Shown: positions 8,546 through 19,390 of the stretch, in pieces
Numbering within the stretch: position 1 is the stretch's first letter
Layout: every line of letters starts with the position of its first letter
Assembly: GCA_028554645.1 (NCBI GenBank)
Contig: JAQOOI010000046.1
Location: 157,322 to 221,321, forward strand
DNA from: Omphalotus guepiniiformis
Lineage: Eukaryota; Basidiomycota; Agaricomycetes; Agaricales; Omphalotaceae
DNA: 64,000 nt
Direction of reading: 5' to 3'
Made by a program: the position numbers and the translations under genes
The notes under the pieces: model-generated
The model's database searches: none
Seen by the model: only the letters and a program-made list of their open reading frames with translations
What the model was told of the DNA's origin: nothing

Positions 8546-10704
8546 TCAAGCAGGCAGGCGACGAGGTAGAACAGGCGGGCGTTTGAGTACGACGAAGGCT
8601 GACTGAACGTAAAATTTAACAATGTTATGCTCCCATTCTTTCCCGCGTGACGGTAACAGGTTCAGGTCTGCATCAATCCCGCGTCGCCAGATAACAGGCT
8701 TCGAACCCGACCAAGTGTCCAGTAACCGCCAAAAATGCCTCAGAGCGTGATATCGTTCCACCCAATCCTCTGCAATAAGGCCTACATTCGCATCAGGGAA
8801 TGGCTGAAAGGTGGTCCCTGTTTGAAATATTTTGTCGACCAAGGCTTCTCGGGCTCGACGGTGCTGAGCTTCCGCAACTGCAAGTTGGGCTGCGCTCTCA
8901 TTGACTGACGGTCGTGGTTTCGAAGAGTCCAATTGACGATCAACTGCAAGCAATTCGTGTCTGAAGTTGATCATTGCCAGCTCCCATATAAGTACTTGAC
9001 CCCGCCTGCGGTCGAACGGACCTGTTCGCGAAGTCACAGGCGACGCCTTCCCACCGAATCGGTCCATAGTGTCTCGCACCAAATGAAACGCATGACTCTT
9101 TATTGCCTGCTTTTTTGTCTCAATCGCCCGACCAGGATCAGTATTCAGTGTTGGCATGTTCAGAACCTTTCTCCACGTCTCGGTGCTTTGTGGCTCCACA
9201 GGCGTCTGCAAATCTCGGCATCTCGCCAACCACGCTGGACGGAAATGCTCCCATTGATGGAGAAGGTTGTCCTGTCGCCCGTCGGTTCGGACGCCAAAGA
9301 ACAAACCGGGATCTGGCACAACGAAAAACTTCTTTTGCTGAGTGATGCCCTGAGTTTGTATGGTGAGATTGACTCGCTCCCATGATGGAATCGTCGCTGG
9401 TGCCATTGCATCCGTTGAATCATAGTCGTCGAAAGGATTGCGTTCCTCGGGTGGTGCTACATTGAAAGGTAGAATATCAGTAAGAGTGCCTCAGTGTGAG
9501 TAGATATTGAAAACTGACGCCCCACGCCCTTTCCAAACCGAGGTTTGGCGGAAGTGCCCCTCTTGGACTGGCTGTATGGGCTCACAGCAGCGGCGTGATT
9601 GATGCGGTCATTCCTAATAACTCCGGTCGACGTTTCGGCAGGTTGGGCAGCGGCAGAGTGCGAGTACACAGGGGAAATGATACGATCGACCCCAACCCGA
9701 TGGGACGACTGGTAGTCCCCCGGATGGTGGCTGTTTTGGAAAGGGCTAACATCTAAGAAACAATTGATGCCGGAAATACGAATGGCTGCGAACTTCGTCT
9801 CAGACCCAGCCTGTGTAGTGGCGATAGGAAGGTATGGGGGCTTGGCCTGGGCTACGCAGATCTTTGGTGGGGCAGGTTGTATTAACTGCACCTCCTTCTG
9901 AATGACCTGGCAGCGGAAGCTTGAGTAGGGTCGCACAAAGTACACAGGGAGTCCGGCGCGAAATAGCAACGAAGCCTGGGCATCGTCCCACACAAACACA
10001 CCAAGACGTGTGGCGCACGTTACTGTGGCTGCCTGTCCTTCACCCCTCATCAGCGCAGAGAATGTGTCGACATAGTCAAACATGGCCTGCAAAGTCAGCC
10101 ACGCCCTTTGTAATTCCACCAACCCTCGTTGAAGATCACGGATAGGGGAGGCAATGGTAGTGATGTGGATGAAACAGATCTCCATTGTTTGACGCAGTTC
10201 CCCTACCAAAGCTCTGTCACGGCCATCAGACGAGGTCAAGAAGAACTTTTGTGTTCGATCCTCCATCTCTTTCACGGCTCGTTGGAGGTCCTCCTTGAAA
10301 TCATTGGCGTAACCAGTGGTACCGCCTACAATTGCCTGTCGTGTCGGACTGTCCGGGAAAAAATGGAGGTAACAGTCTTTAATATCGCTCCACATGACTC
10401 GATAATCCCAAAAAGGCCAAAGTTCATCTTCAGGTCGCACTGGTATGCATGCAAGATAAGGATACGTTGGATGGAAAGGTTGCGGCCAGCGACAAGGGTC
10501 ATCCGGACCATAGCGAGCGTCGGACCGACGATATATATCTCGAGTGGATCCATAGGGAGGTTCTGGAATGCTAATCATGTTGGGGGAGGTGATGAACGCC
10601 TGGATTTTCGGCAGGAGTGCTCCTGTTACGCCGTCAGAGTACGTGATTTCGACACCTTCTTCGACCTTGTTGCGGGTAAGATTGATTGAGTGCGTTGCTG
10701 ACAT
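8546..10704 (-). CDS. 698-residue protein of unknown function, transposon cargo
   Basis: Two exons (9519-10704 and 8546-9456) with a GTCAGT...TGTAG intron give 698 residues in phase. The start MSATHSINLTRNK is the first in-frame ATG. The N-terminal half contains CRWPQPFHPTYPYLACIPVR, DELWPFWDYRVMW, LQRGLVELQRAWLTLQAMFDY and RAGLPVYFVRPYSSF. These patterns (WP-x-x-FHP, GxPV(Y/W)(F/Y)(I/V)RP) recall large unnamed proteins common in Agaricomycete repeats. The C-terminal half has VPDPGLFFGVRTDGRQ and a basic helical region. No catalytic motif or membrane segment is seen. Its location between the transposase and the other cargo genes suggests a role in transposition or element maintenance, but this is inference. 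Confidence 0.7.
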
Positions 10705-11318
10705 TATGCTACACATGGAATGAGAAGTATTGAGAATTATTACAAGCCATGAAGGAAACTGGAAACGCACGGCTCAGTCCTTTATGCAATGCAACCAGTA
10801 AAACACCAAATGGAACCGATGGAACAGTGACAGACGCCAAAATGGCGCCGCGATCTAGACTAGCACGAGATGTGCTAGTGTTTTGCAGAAGCACAATGAA
10901 GTGCCTGTGTTCAAGAGATAGCGTTCAAAGCTGTGTGAGGAAGTAGAGGAAGGAGGAAGAATATTAAGTTAAGCGCCGCGGCGCCACATCAACTGGCTCA
11001 TTAAGCGCTCAGCGCTCAGGCCACAGCGCTGCGCCACACGCAGCCCCATCTATCAGGGCACCACTTATTTAACCACTTATCAATATATCAGGCACTACTT
11101 ACTTGACATCAAAACTCTCATAAAATGTGACGTTGTGTGGTTATAAGCCAAATATATATTTATCGTTAATGTAACTAACGCTATTCACGACTCATTGAAA
11201 CATCGGATGAAGTGCAGCTTCCACTCCCTCAGCACATAGTTCCTTGTAAAACCCGACGGCGTCGTCTCTGTTTCGCCAAGCGTTACAACGTTTTTAGCGA
11301 CAGTAAAGGGGGGAACAC
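10705..11318. other. Intergenic stretch in giant element, no gene seen
   Basis: Contains a GC-rich palindromic patch (GCGCCGCGGCGCC, near 10,972-10,984) and short repeats of GCGCTCAGCGCTCAG. I see no reading frame that resembles a protein. Confidence 0.5.
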
Positions 11319-12056
11319 TTACAGATCCTCAAAGACTCGACACTGTTCCTTCCATTGTACCACATGCCGCAGACTCTGACCATCCACTACTTTTCCCTTC
11401 GCTTGCTGCCGTTTCTTCTTGGGGCTCGCAGGCGAGAACGTGCACGGAGGATCAGTTCCCATGTACTGAAAAGGATCGGCAGGGTCCGGAATACGAGGTC
11501 GAGTAGGTGTAGCAGGGCCTGAAGGGGAGGATAAGAGACGAAAGCGCTGTGTGAGCTCCACCACTGATGCACCCTGAGCGACTGATGCAGGCTGAGGATT
11601 GACGCGATGAGTGGAGGGGTTTGCAGCGGTAGGCGATGACGGCAAAGGTTCAGAGGCTGGAACTGAAGGCGAAAAGGGAGACCCCACGAAAGGTTGCAGT
11701 GTGCCTGTCCAAGGATTCACGAATGAATCGTCCTCGCCATCGCGGTGATCGTGACTTTCAAGGCATGCAAACCTCCACCATTTCAAGGCCGAGTCCTGCG
11801 AGCTGAATTTCCGGGTTATGGCCTGCACCTTTTTCGCTTGAAGGCTGGCACGATTCCTGCAGAGCATTAGAATATCTGTTTCGAAGAAAAGGTCACGGAC
11901 TCACCAGTCCTCATAAATACCAGCTTTCGCTCCGTCGAATAGCACATAATAAGACGGGGTGACACTGTTATAGACAGGGCTTTTCAGGCAGTACAATGGG
12001 GGCTTGCAACCTCGGCGAGGGTCGCCACTAAAATCATTATCACTGGGGTTGCTCAT
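11319..12056 (-). CDS. RNase H1 N-terminal-type (viroplasmin-like) domain protein
   Basis: Exons 11905-12056 and 11319-11856 give 229 residues, with an in-phase intron (GTGAGT...CTGCAG). Residues about 35-80 read YYVLFDGAKAGIYEDW, NRASLQAKKVQAITRKF, SSQDSALKWW. This is the YYxVxxGxxxGIYxxW...F-x-(S/T)x-x-x-A-x-x-(W/F) pattern of the RNase H1 N-terminal / caulimovirus VI domain, a small nucleic-acid-hybrid-binding fold. The rest is Pro/Ser-rich and ends with basic SPKKKRQQAKGKV, a possible nuclear signal. No RNase H catalytic domain follows. Such stand-alone domains are widespread in mushroom genomes. As cargo of the giant element it may bind nucleic acid. Confidence 0.65.
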
Positions 12057-12357
12057 GGATGAAGGATAAGAGGACAGTCACACTGGTGTGACCATCTAAA
12101 CCAGCAGGATCCGCGAGGCATCCATCACGGCCACATAATTTTCTTTTGCAGGTCAAATGATTTTTCAACGACCGACAAAAAAGGATTCTGATCGCAGGGG
12201 TGATGATCTCTATGCAACCAATAGCAATCTATTCAGAACTCGTAAACTACGATACATCACGGACTAGAACCAAGGAAGGTCAAATCAATAACTTCGCGCT
12301 CGGGGGAGGAGAATCCCATTGCTGTATCTCCATCAGCTGAAGAGGGGAAAGACGATG

Positions 12358-13090
12358 TTAGCTATCAATGACAGGGAAGTATGGGTGGCACAACTGACAG
12401 TCTGGAGTGGCTGCGCGGGGTGCAGGAACCTCAACGATGTTATGCGGAGTGTACCAATGGGGGTTATAGTGAAGACGGTGCCTAAATACTTCAGGCCTCC
12501 CAACAGTGCGAACGAATTCACTGAACGCAACCCGAACGTATCCTCGAATAGAGGTGCTGAAAGCTAAGGGTTTCCTCGGGTCGCAAAGAGGGCCGCAAGG
12601 AACTGCTCGTCTCATCGCGTCTGTCGGGCCATGGGTCCTAGACCACACTGTCCGATCGGCACGCTCGTAAAGGACAACCATTGTGCCGAGGACACAGCGC
12701 TGGAGAAAGCTGGTCCTCATATGTTGGGGCTGCTCGTTGGCGCACTCCCTATGTTCATGCCCTTCGGCCACACACTATAGATGTAAAATGGTAAATTCTG
12801 TTAGCGAGGCGCATGGTAAGGACATATTGACTGACCTCTTGTAGAGTTTGCCCCATTCGTGAGAAGTCATTACGACCGTAATCAATCCAGCGGGCCAGTT
12901 CACACGAAGGGAACCTGGGGTTGTTCACTACGGGCTGCACGATGCCGTAGATGACATGCTTGAGCATGTATTCGAGCGCACGAGCAGGTGAGACAATAGG
13001 TGGGACAGACGAAAGAACACCCAGCAGGTTCTGGACGTCCGTGTTGAGGGGGTCATTGTGAGGTTCAACACTTTGAATGTCCACGTCCAT
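12358..13090 (-). CDS. 223-residue unknown protein, transposon cargo
   Basis: Exons 12836-13090 and 12358-12774 (intron GTCAGT...CTATAG) give 223 residues starting MDVDIQSVEPHNDPLN. Exon 1 includes RALEYMLKHVIYGIVQPVV; exon 2 contains several Cys and His residues (ECANEQPQHMRTSF, DCQLCHPYFPV) and the aromatic stretch HRLHYNPHWYTPHN. The intron position and donor context (Q/E-E before GT(C/G)AG(T/C)CAATATG) match those of the gene at 14,875-15,831, so the two may be distant relatives. I do not recognise the family. The 300 bp upstream (12,057-12,357) shows nothing. Confidence 0.55.
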
Positions 13091-13220
13091 GTTGAGCAAT
13101 GCATCAAGTTGGAACTGTTATATACGCTTCAGCACCCAATCACAGGTAGGCAGTGGTTGACGCGTATACCTGTTGGGGTGACCCGAAACTACGGACATGC
13201 AGCACTCTGATAGGAGAAGG

Positions 13221-13515
13221 TGTTACGGCAGGAGCCGCCCGGCGCGCGACTCCAGGTCGCTCGCCACACAGAATGACGCAAGGGTCGTCAAAGCAAAAAG
13301 CAAAATAAAATAAAAAAAGGAAAAAAAAAAAGGAAAAAAGACCCAGTGCTGAGTTGTACTGGAAGAGAGTTGATACGCGCTTGTTGTTACGGCAGAAGCC
13401 GCCCGGCGAGCGACCTGGAGTCGCGCGCCGCACAGAACGACGCAAGGGTCGTCAAAACGAAAAAAAGGCCCAATGCAGAGTTGTACTGGAAGAGAGTTGA
13501 TATGCATTTGTCGTT
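13221..13515. repeat. Two-unit tandem repeat of about 160 bp
   Basis: TGTTACGGCAGGAGCCGCCC (from about 13,221) recurs as TGTTACGGCAGAAGCCGCCC (from about 13,384). Each is followed by a short hairpin (GCGACTCCAGGTCGC and relatives), GACGCAAGGGTCGTCAAA, and GAGTTGTACTGGAAGAGAG. An A-rich tract (13,300-13,340) separates the units. Not coding. Confidence 0.7.
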
Positions 13516-13613
13516 GTGGAGCTAAGTCACGTGAATTGGATGAATAATTCCACGATCACGCGCAAGCAAAGGACCACGAGGCTCACATGAGCCCAAGTAA
13601 TCGTCACTCTTTT

Positions 13614-14165
13614 CTTAACCTTCACCTCGTCCGGCGTTGGCCACTTCATTGTGGTCCATCAAGCATGGCGACCGGTGTGTCGTTAGTGCAGTCTGACCAT
13701 AGGTCACTACCATTTTTTTCGAATATATCTTTGTTGACCCGCGGGATAAGACCCGGTACCTTCAACTAGTTGTTACCTGAAGACCTACCTACTATCGTAC
13801 TTAAGTTATCCTTCACCTCGTCCGGCGTTGGCCACTTCATTGTGGTCCATCAAGCATGGCGACCGGTGTGTCGTCAGTGCAATCTGACCATAGGTCATAA
13901 CCACTTACGAATATATATTTGTTGAACCTAAATTGATACCGGAAGACCCTACTGTCGTACAAAATTTATCGTTCGCCTCGTCCAGCGGTGGCCACTTTCC
14001 TTGTGGTCCAGCAAGCATGGCGACCAGTGTGTCGTTTAGTGCAATTTGACCATAGGTCATTGCCTTTTTTCAAATATATCTTTTTGGTCCGGCGGATAAG
14101 ACCTCCACTTGTGGTTGAGAGAGCATACCGACCGTCGCGTCGTTAGAGAAATTGACCATAGGTCA
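13614..14165. repeat. Degenerate tandem repeat, four units of 130-190 bp
   Basis: Units start near 13,620, 13,808, 13,975 and 14,105. They share TTGGCCACTTCATTGTGGTC, AAGCATGGCGACCGGTGTGT and TGACCATAGGTCA, followed by GAATATAT(C/A)TTTG. The last unit is shortened. No coding signal. Confidence 0.7.
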
Positions 14166-14344
14166 CTGACACAATGAAGATGAGTATTGCCGGACTGCCC
14201 AGGCATGCGGTTCATCTGAAACGCATTTAGTTTTGTTTTTGTTGGCCAGGGCTCGCCGGCGCACTCAGAGCTCAGTCAGTCTCCTTATAGCTAGAGCGAG
14301 AGGGTTGTGGGGAGCGGGTGCACTTTCGTGCACCTGGTTCGATC

Positions 14345-14665
14345 TTACAAGATTGGCGGAAAGTGTTGGTCAGAAAGGAAGGAAAAACCAATGATCGAAT
14401 TTCAGAGCTTTGCTCCGAAGGTAGGCGTCATCATTGAAATCCTTTTGAGTTGTGCTGAATCTCAGTATGGCTAGACCGAGAAGTGCAGGCTCAACTTCGG
14501 GCGCCAGTCGTGCAGGTGGTGCTATCAAGATTGACCGGAAGGGTTGGTTGGGAAGGGAGAACGTTGAATCCAATCGGCAGTTGCGCGTGAGATGGATTAA
14601 CTAGAAGTGTTAGCATTGCCCCGAAGGTAGGTCACATAACTGAAAATCGATTTGAGTAACGACCC
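14345..14665. repeat. Two-unit degenerate tandem repeat of about 180 bp
   Basis: CAAGATTGGCGGAAAGTGTTGG (near 14,348) recurs as CAAGATTGACCGGAAGGGTT (near 14,527). Each leads to GCTCCGAAGGTAGG or GCCCCGAAGGTAGG and an AATC(C/G)(T/A)TTTGAGT element. From 14,666 to 14,874 I see nothing but AT-rich sequence. Confidence 0.55.
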
Positions 14666-14874
14666 TGATAGATCCCGATTGTTCTGTGACACAAAGTTTC
14701 TAATATTATTTCTTGAGTTTCTTAGCGAAGAATGCAGCAACTTTCAAGAATTTTATTTTTGCGGTAAGTCAATTGCATGAATTTTTCACAGACCCACTAA
14801 TCTAAACACATCGCTACAGAATACTACTACTTTTTTCTCAGTTTTTGGTTTTTCAAATGTACTTCGAGCGGTAA

Positions 14875-15831
14875 TCAAAATTGTTTCACTAAAAGATCCC
14901 ACCCTGGAGTGTTGGTGATTCCCACCTTGCGAAAGAGCAACAAATCACCAGGCTGGACTCGGAGATCAGTGTCCCAATTAATTGGGGCCCATCGAACCGC
15001 TCGTTTTTTGGAAATCTCGAAGCGGTCGCCGGTCTCGATGCCAGATTGGCCCAGTCGAATCTTGTTGGAATCGAGTGAGAGACGAAAATCGCCGTGGAGT
15101 AAAATGACTACCCTGCGAGCGGGGAGTCCATCCTGGAATGAAAATTAGCTCTATTTGCGCGCATGTGAGAGCAGGAAAAATGTACCTGAAGCCAGAAGCG
15201 CAAAGTTACCTTTCCAGTGGGGCAAGGGGAGTCTACAGCGGGTGTAGCGGGAGAGAGGCTACGAGGCCTGTTTGAAGCGTTTGCGCGCGGTACTGACGTT
15301 GGGGCGTCCTCGGGGTCGAAGCGGAGCTTGCAGATAACGTGCTAACAGGAGACGACAGATTCGCTCGGAACGGGGTATACGGCTCAGTCGCGCGAGTGGC
15401 CCTCGTGGCACGTAATGCACCAGTGGTAGCCCGAGAGGGGCGACGCAAATCTTCGCGATAGCGTAGCCTATCGGCGATGAAACCCTCTTCGAAGACTTCG
15501 GGATGTGACTCTCGCAAGTTGATATGGGTAACGTAGTGGCGGTCACGAAAGAAATAGGAAGCGCGTGCTTCCACGAATTGCTGTGATGCAAATGGTCAGG
15601 CTGGGTCATCACTGAGACATATTGGCTCACCTCCTCGTACCAGCGACCGATGTTAGAGAGGTGGCGGTCACCTGTGTCGAGGTGAAGACCACGAGCACCA
15701 CGAGGTGGAGGGATCAACCGGCGCAAGTGCTTGACAAGATCACGCTCGATCGCACGCATCATAGTCTGCTTGTCGCCTTGATAGACGAGAGCGACCTCAC
15801 CGTATCGTTCGACGTACCCTTCTGGACGCAT
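14875..15831 (-). CDS. Unknown multi-exon protein, transposon cargo
   Basis: Exon 1 (15631-15831) reads MRPEGYVERYGEVALVYQGD ... GRWYEE. An intron GTGAGC...ATCACAG joins in phase to exon 2 (15,580 downward): QFVEARASYFFRDRHYVTHI, SHPEVFEEGFIADRL, then a Ser/Thr/Arg-rich stretch. A third, clearly open exon (14875-15132, after TTTCATTCCAG) reads RRVVILLHGDFRLSLDSNKI, RLGQSGIETGDRFEISKKR, WDTDLRVQPGDLLLFRKVG. The join between exons 2 and 3 is not solved: the exon 2 frame stops at 15,233 unless a further splice occurs around 15,200-15,300. The family is not recognised. Gene limits are therefore approximate. Confidence 0.5.
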
Positions 15832-16319
15832 GAAAGGAAGGACAAGAAGGGGAGGGGAAGCAAGTATCAGCTTTTATGACCTGAGCCCTACGAGGAGGTC
15901 AGTACAGTCAGATATGTTCACGTACACATAGGGACTGTTCGGCAGTGCCGGGTCAATTTTTCGTAGACTTGCTGGTTGTCTGGTTTCAAGTTAACGAGTG
16001 TTCAGATCTGGAGATCTGAAGTCTGGAATTCTCAGGCCGTAAAATCATTTTCTCTAGGTATCCAAATAAACAAGTAGAAGGCAAGAAAAACAACAAACAA
16101 AGTTTACTGTGCCAACCGAGGGGGAAATTTGATCGTCTCTCCATACCCAACCTTGCGCGACTTTCAGGTCGCCAGAGCACACGACGTCAAGTCGTGTTTG
16201 CGAGCTGACATCTGGTCAGCCCACACTGAGTTCTCCCCCCGCCTCTGACCCGTCGTAGTTCGAAAACTTCCGGATGGACACATCGGAAATCTCGGACCTG
16301 CTGACCGCGCCTGTGGACT
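15832..16319. other. Intergenic stretch with short hairpins
   Basis: Between two divergent cargo genes. At 16,150-16,215 there are three consecutive short hairpins (CGACTTTCAGGTCG, ACGACGTCAAGTCGT, GCTGACATCTGGTCAGC). Promoters for both neighbours must lie here. A possible upstream start for the plus-strand gene (MDTSEISDLLTAP, 16,274) would need a 25-nt intron, which is too short to trust. Confidence 0.45.
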
Positions 16320-18689
16320 ATGGAGGTACGCTACCCAGAGGTTTTCGTAGATGCAACTGAGGCACTGACGCGTCATTTAGCGTGTTCTAATAAACGAAGA
16401 AAAGGTCCTACAGGAGTTCTGACCGCGGAGCAGAAAGCAAGAGTGGATATGCTGATGCCGTCATGGACTGCCGTCTTGGAGGCGAATCGTGTGGCAAAGA
16501 AGCCGTATCGGTCCAAAAACCCGCCTGAGGTGTTGGCGTGGCTGCAGGCGGTAGCAGTGAGGCTGCTGGACGAATCGCCCGAGTTTGCGGCAGTTAGAGA
16601 GCAGAGAGCGTTGATTAAGGTGGGCCTTGAGAGTTGAAAGATGTTTGGTTTGGTTCTGACAACTTTCCGCCTGTAGAACATTGTTTCCGCCTTCAAGAAC
16701 TACCGCTTTCATCAATATAGCGAGGAGTCAAACACGGTACAGTCACCCGTTCCCCCCGACGCAGGCAAAAGCCATGATCGCGTGGTCTTCAGTAACCCTT
16801 CGAAAGCTTCGGCGGTCTTTTTCTCGTTCCAGTCGAGGGTTTCCGGCAAGGACATCTTCAAGGAGGAGAGACTAGAGGAAATCAGAAAAAAAGCAAAGGA
16901 GCTACAGCTGTCGAATGATGCTGAAGGACGACAAAACAACAATGCGGGTTTGTTTGCGCGCGCGCTCGCAATCTGTTATCGCGAGTGTGAGGAGAAGGAG
17001 CGATACGAGCAGAGGGCAAGTGAACTAAACGTCAACGAAAAGGAGTAAGTTAAACCCCCCTCCTCATTGAAATTATACAGCTGAGCCTCGGAATAGGAAT
17101 CGCGCAAAGTTCTTAGGAGCGGCTCACAGCACACTCTCTGCCATACGAGATACTGGACGCTTAGGACAAGTCGGCATGCAGTTGATGCTGGCGTACATGA
17201 GTGAGAGTGGTCCACGTGCGACTATGTGAGTTGTTCCTTTGACGCTGTCAACTAATCAACTTACATTTTTGCGGTTCAAGGTTACCAATTGACCCTGTAT
17301 GGAAGCCTGAGGGCGAGGAATGGGAGGACGATACCGAGTACGTTGACCGATACGCGTCTTGGGCCGGACAATTTCTTTCAGCTGGTACGTTGAGTAACTG
17401 GTGCCGCCTCGAGTTGATATTGATTGACATTCGAAACATGCGCAGTGCACACACAGGATAACGGACAGCGCCAACACGAGATACCCTCGAATAAGGAGGG
17501 TGTTCCGGTCTTTCCCGAGGTCGATCTGTGGAAGATGACAGGTGAGGAACAGAGTGCGTTGTATAACGCTTATTTCAGTAGAGTTTGGGGTATGTTCGTT
17601 TATTCTACACCTTGCGCAGGGCAATGAATCTGACCTGATCATTCAGAACACAGCTGGCCTTTTGACACCACTATGCCAGCAATCCCATGGGCTGATATTG
17701 CGGAGACTCCAAATCTATTCTACGATACACAAACGCATACGATGCCCAGACCACTTGTAGCAGCAGACTTACTTGAGCTGAGCGACATCATGAGCGTGAA
17801 TAGTTCAATGAGAAAACACTCGGGAGTCGAGGCGGCGTGCCCATTCGTGTTCTACCCGAAAGCTGTTATCCAGCAAAACCTGCATTCACATAAAACGTCG
17901 GTTCAGGAATCATGGTGTGAGGGTGAAGAGGTCGATGGCAAATCGTCGTCACCGATGGTCATGGGTGACATTCCCTTGGGTGAGGAATCTGCTGGAGAGG
18001 ATGACGAAGCGGTGTGGCAGGGCATTGAGGACGATGTCAAGTCATCGTCACCGATGGTGATGGGTGACATTCCTTTGGGTGAGGAAGGTGCTGGGGAGGA
18101 TGACGAAGCGGTGTGGCAGGGCATTACACAGTCGGACAAGACGCCAGGGGACGAGGAAGAAGACGAAGAAGAATGGCAGGGTATTGCCCAGGAAGAAGAG
18201 GGAGATGAATGGCAAGGCATTGCCAAGGGCTCAGTGGAGTCACCAGGCGAGGAGAAAGCGATCGACGTCGGGTGTTCGGAGATCATGCATCACGAAATCG
18301 GTTCCAGTGAAATGGGTACAACAAGACCAACACGGAAGAAGAGGGCGGCTGTGAGTTCTCCACGGGCTCGGTCGGCAGCTCGAGCGTCAGTGCAATTGGG
18401 AGCAAGAGGTCTCAGTGCACCTGCTCCTTTGGACGCCACTCCCAGCCTTTTCATGAATGGTGTCCCACGACCTGAACAGCCAAAGGAGTGGACTGAGAAG
18501 CAGCTTTGGGGAGCGGGGGCACCATCGGGATGGAGGGGTTATGCGATGTTGACGGATGATGGACAACCAATGTCTTGGGTCCCTGGCCTTGGATTTGTAG
18601 AGGTTGATGAGCACACTCAAAAAGTGATTCATCGCGACGAATTTGACAATGTTCGCTACTATGACCGACCGACACGGACTACCAAGTAA
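16320..18689 (+). CDS. 695-residue unknown protein with acidic WQGI repeats
   Basis: Six exons (16320-16619, 16677-17044, 17097-17225, 17281-17384, 17446-17589, 17647-18689) close in phase to 695 residues, which strongly supports the model. The N-terminal half is helical and charged (LTAEQKARVDMLMPSW, NPPEVLAWLQAVAVRLLDES, EERLEEIRKKAKELQLS). It continues GRLGQVGMQLMLAYMSESG and YVDRYASWAGQFL. The middle carries an acidic tandem repeat (SSPMVMGDIPLGEE, AGEDDEAVWQGI twice, then more WQGI units). The C-terminal part is basic then compact (GWRGYAMLTDDGQPMSWVPG). No enzyme motif is recognised. It is the last gene before the right end of the giant transposon. Confidence 0.7.
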
Positions 18690-18718
18690 AACTCGTCTTT
18701 GTGTGCGTGCCCGAAGTT

Positions 18719-19390
18719 TTTACTAACGTGGTCAAGTTCACTACTAATGGTGCGACTTCATCAGTGCAATGTCAAGTTCATTGGTGGGGGTGGAGTTCAT
18801 TGGTGCTGAGTTCAAGTTCATTAGCAAAGGTGGAGTTCATTAGTCTGGTATGAAGTTCATTACTGACAAAGCTCAAGTTCATTGGTAGGGGTGGAGTTCA
18901 TTTTGTAGTCTCAAGTTCATTATTGACGAAGTCCGAGTTCATTAGTGGTGACGGAGTTCATTACGGACCTGGCGCAAATTCATTAGCAAAGGTGGAGTTC
19001 ATTTTTTAGTCTCAAGTTCGTTACTGACGAAGTCCGAGTTCATTAGTGGTGACAGAGTTCATTACGGACCTGGCGCAAATTCATTAGCAAAGGCGGAGTT
19101 CATTTTTTAGTTTGGAGTTCATTATTGACGAAGTCCCGAGTTCATTACTGACGATGGAATGATGGTCATACCTGGCTCTGGTTGAACAAGAAGGTGAAGT
19201 TCATTACTCCAAGGCTGAAGTTCATTAGTGGCATGGGATTCATTACAGACCCAGCTCAAGTTCAATACGCAGGTGAAGTTCATAAGTAGCCAAGTTATAT
19301 TTCATTAGGTTACCAGTACATTCACGCAGGCTTTTGTTGTAGTCTACCATTATGTAATCAAGCAAGTTCATTTGAAGCCAGATCAAGTTA
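18719..19390 (-). repeat. Right subterminal array of AATGAACT repeats
   Basis: About 25 copies of (C/G)AAGTTCATT or GAGTTCATT on the plus strand, i.e. AATGAACT on the minus strand, with longer repeated phrases (GACGAAGTCCGAGTTCATTA, GGTGACGGAGTTCATTACGG). The motif has the opposite orientation to the left array, so both arrays read TGAACT inward from their own end. No coding. Confidence 0.8.

Noticed and set aside
8933..9423. Overlapping plus- and minus-strand frames in 8,933-9,423
   Set aside because: Shadows of the second exon of the 698-residue gene, whose two exons join in phase.
16274..16370. Upstream start MDTSEISDLLTAP for the 695-residue protein
   Set aside because: It would require a 25-nt intron (GTACGC...CGTAG), shorter than any plausible fungal intron here; the ATG at 16,320 was preferred.
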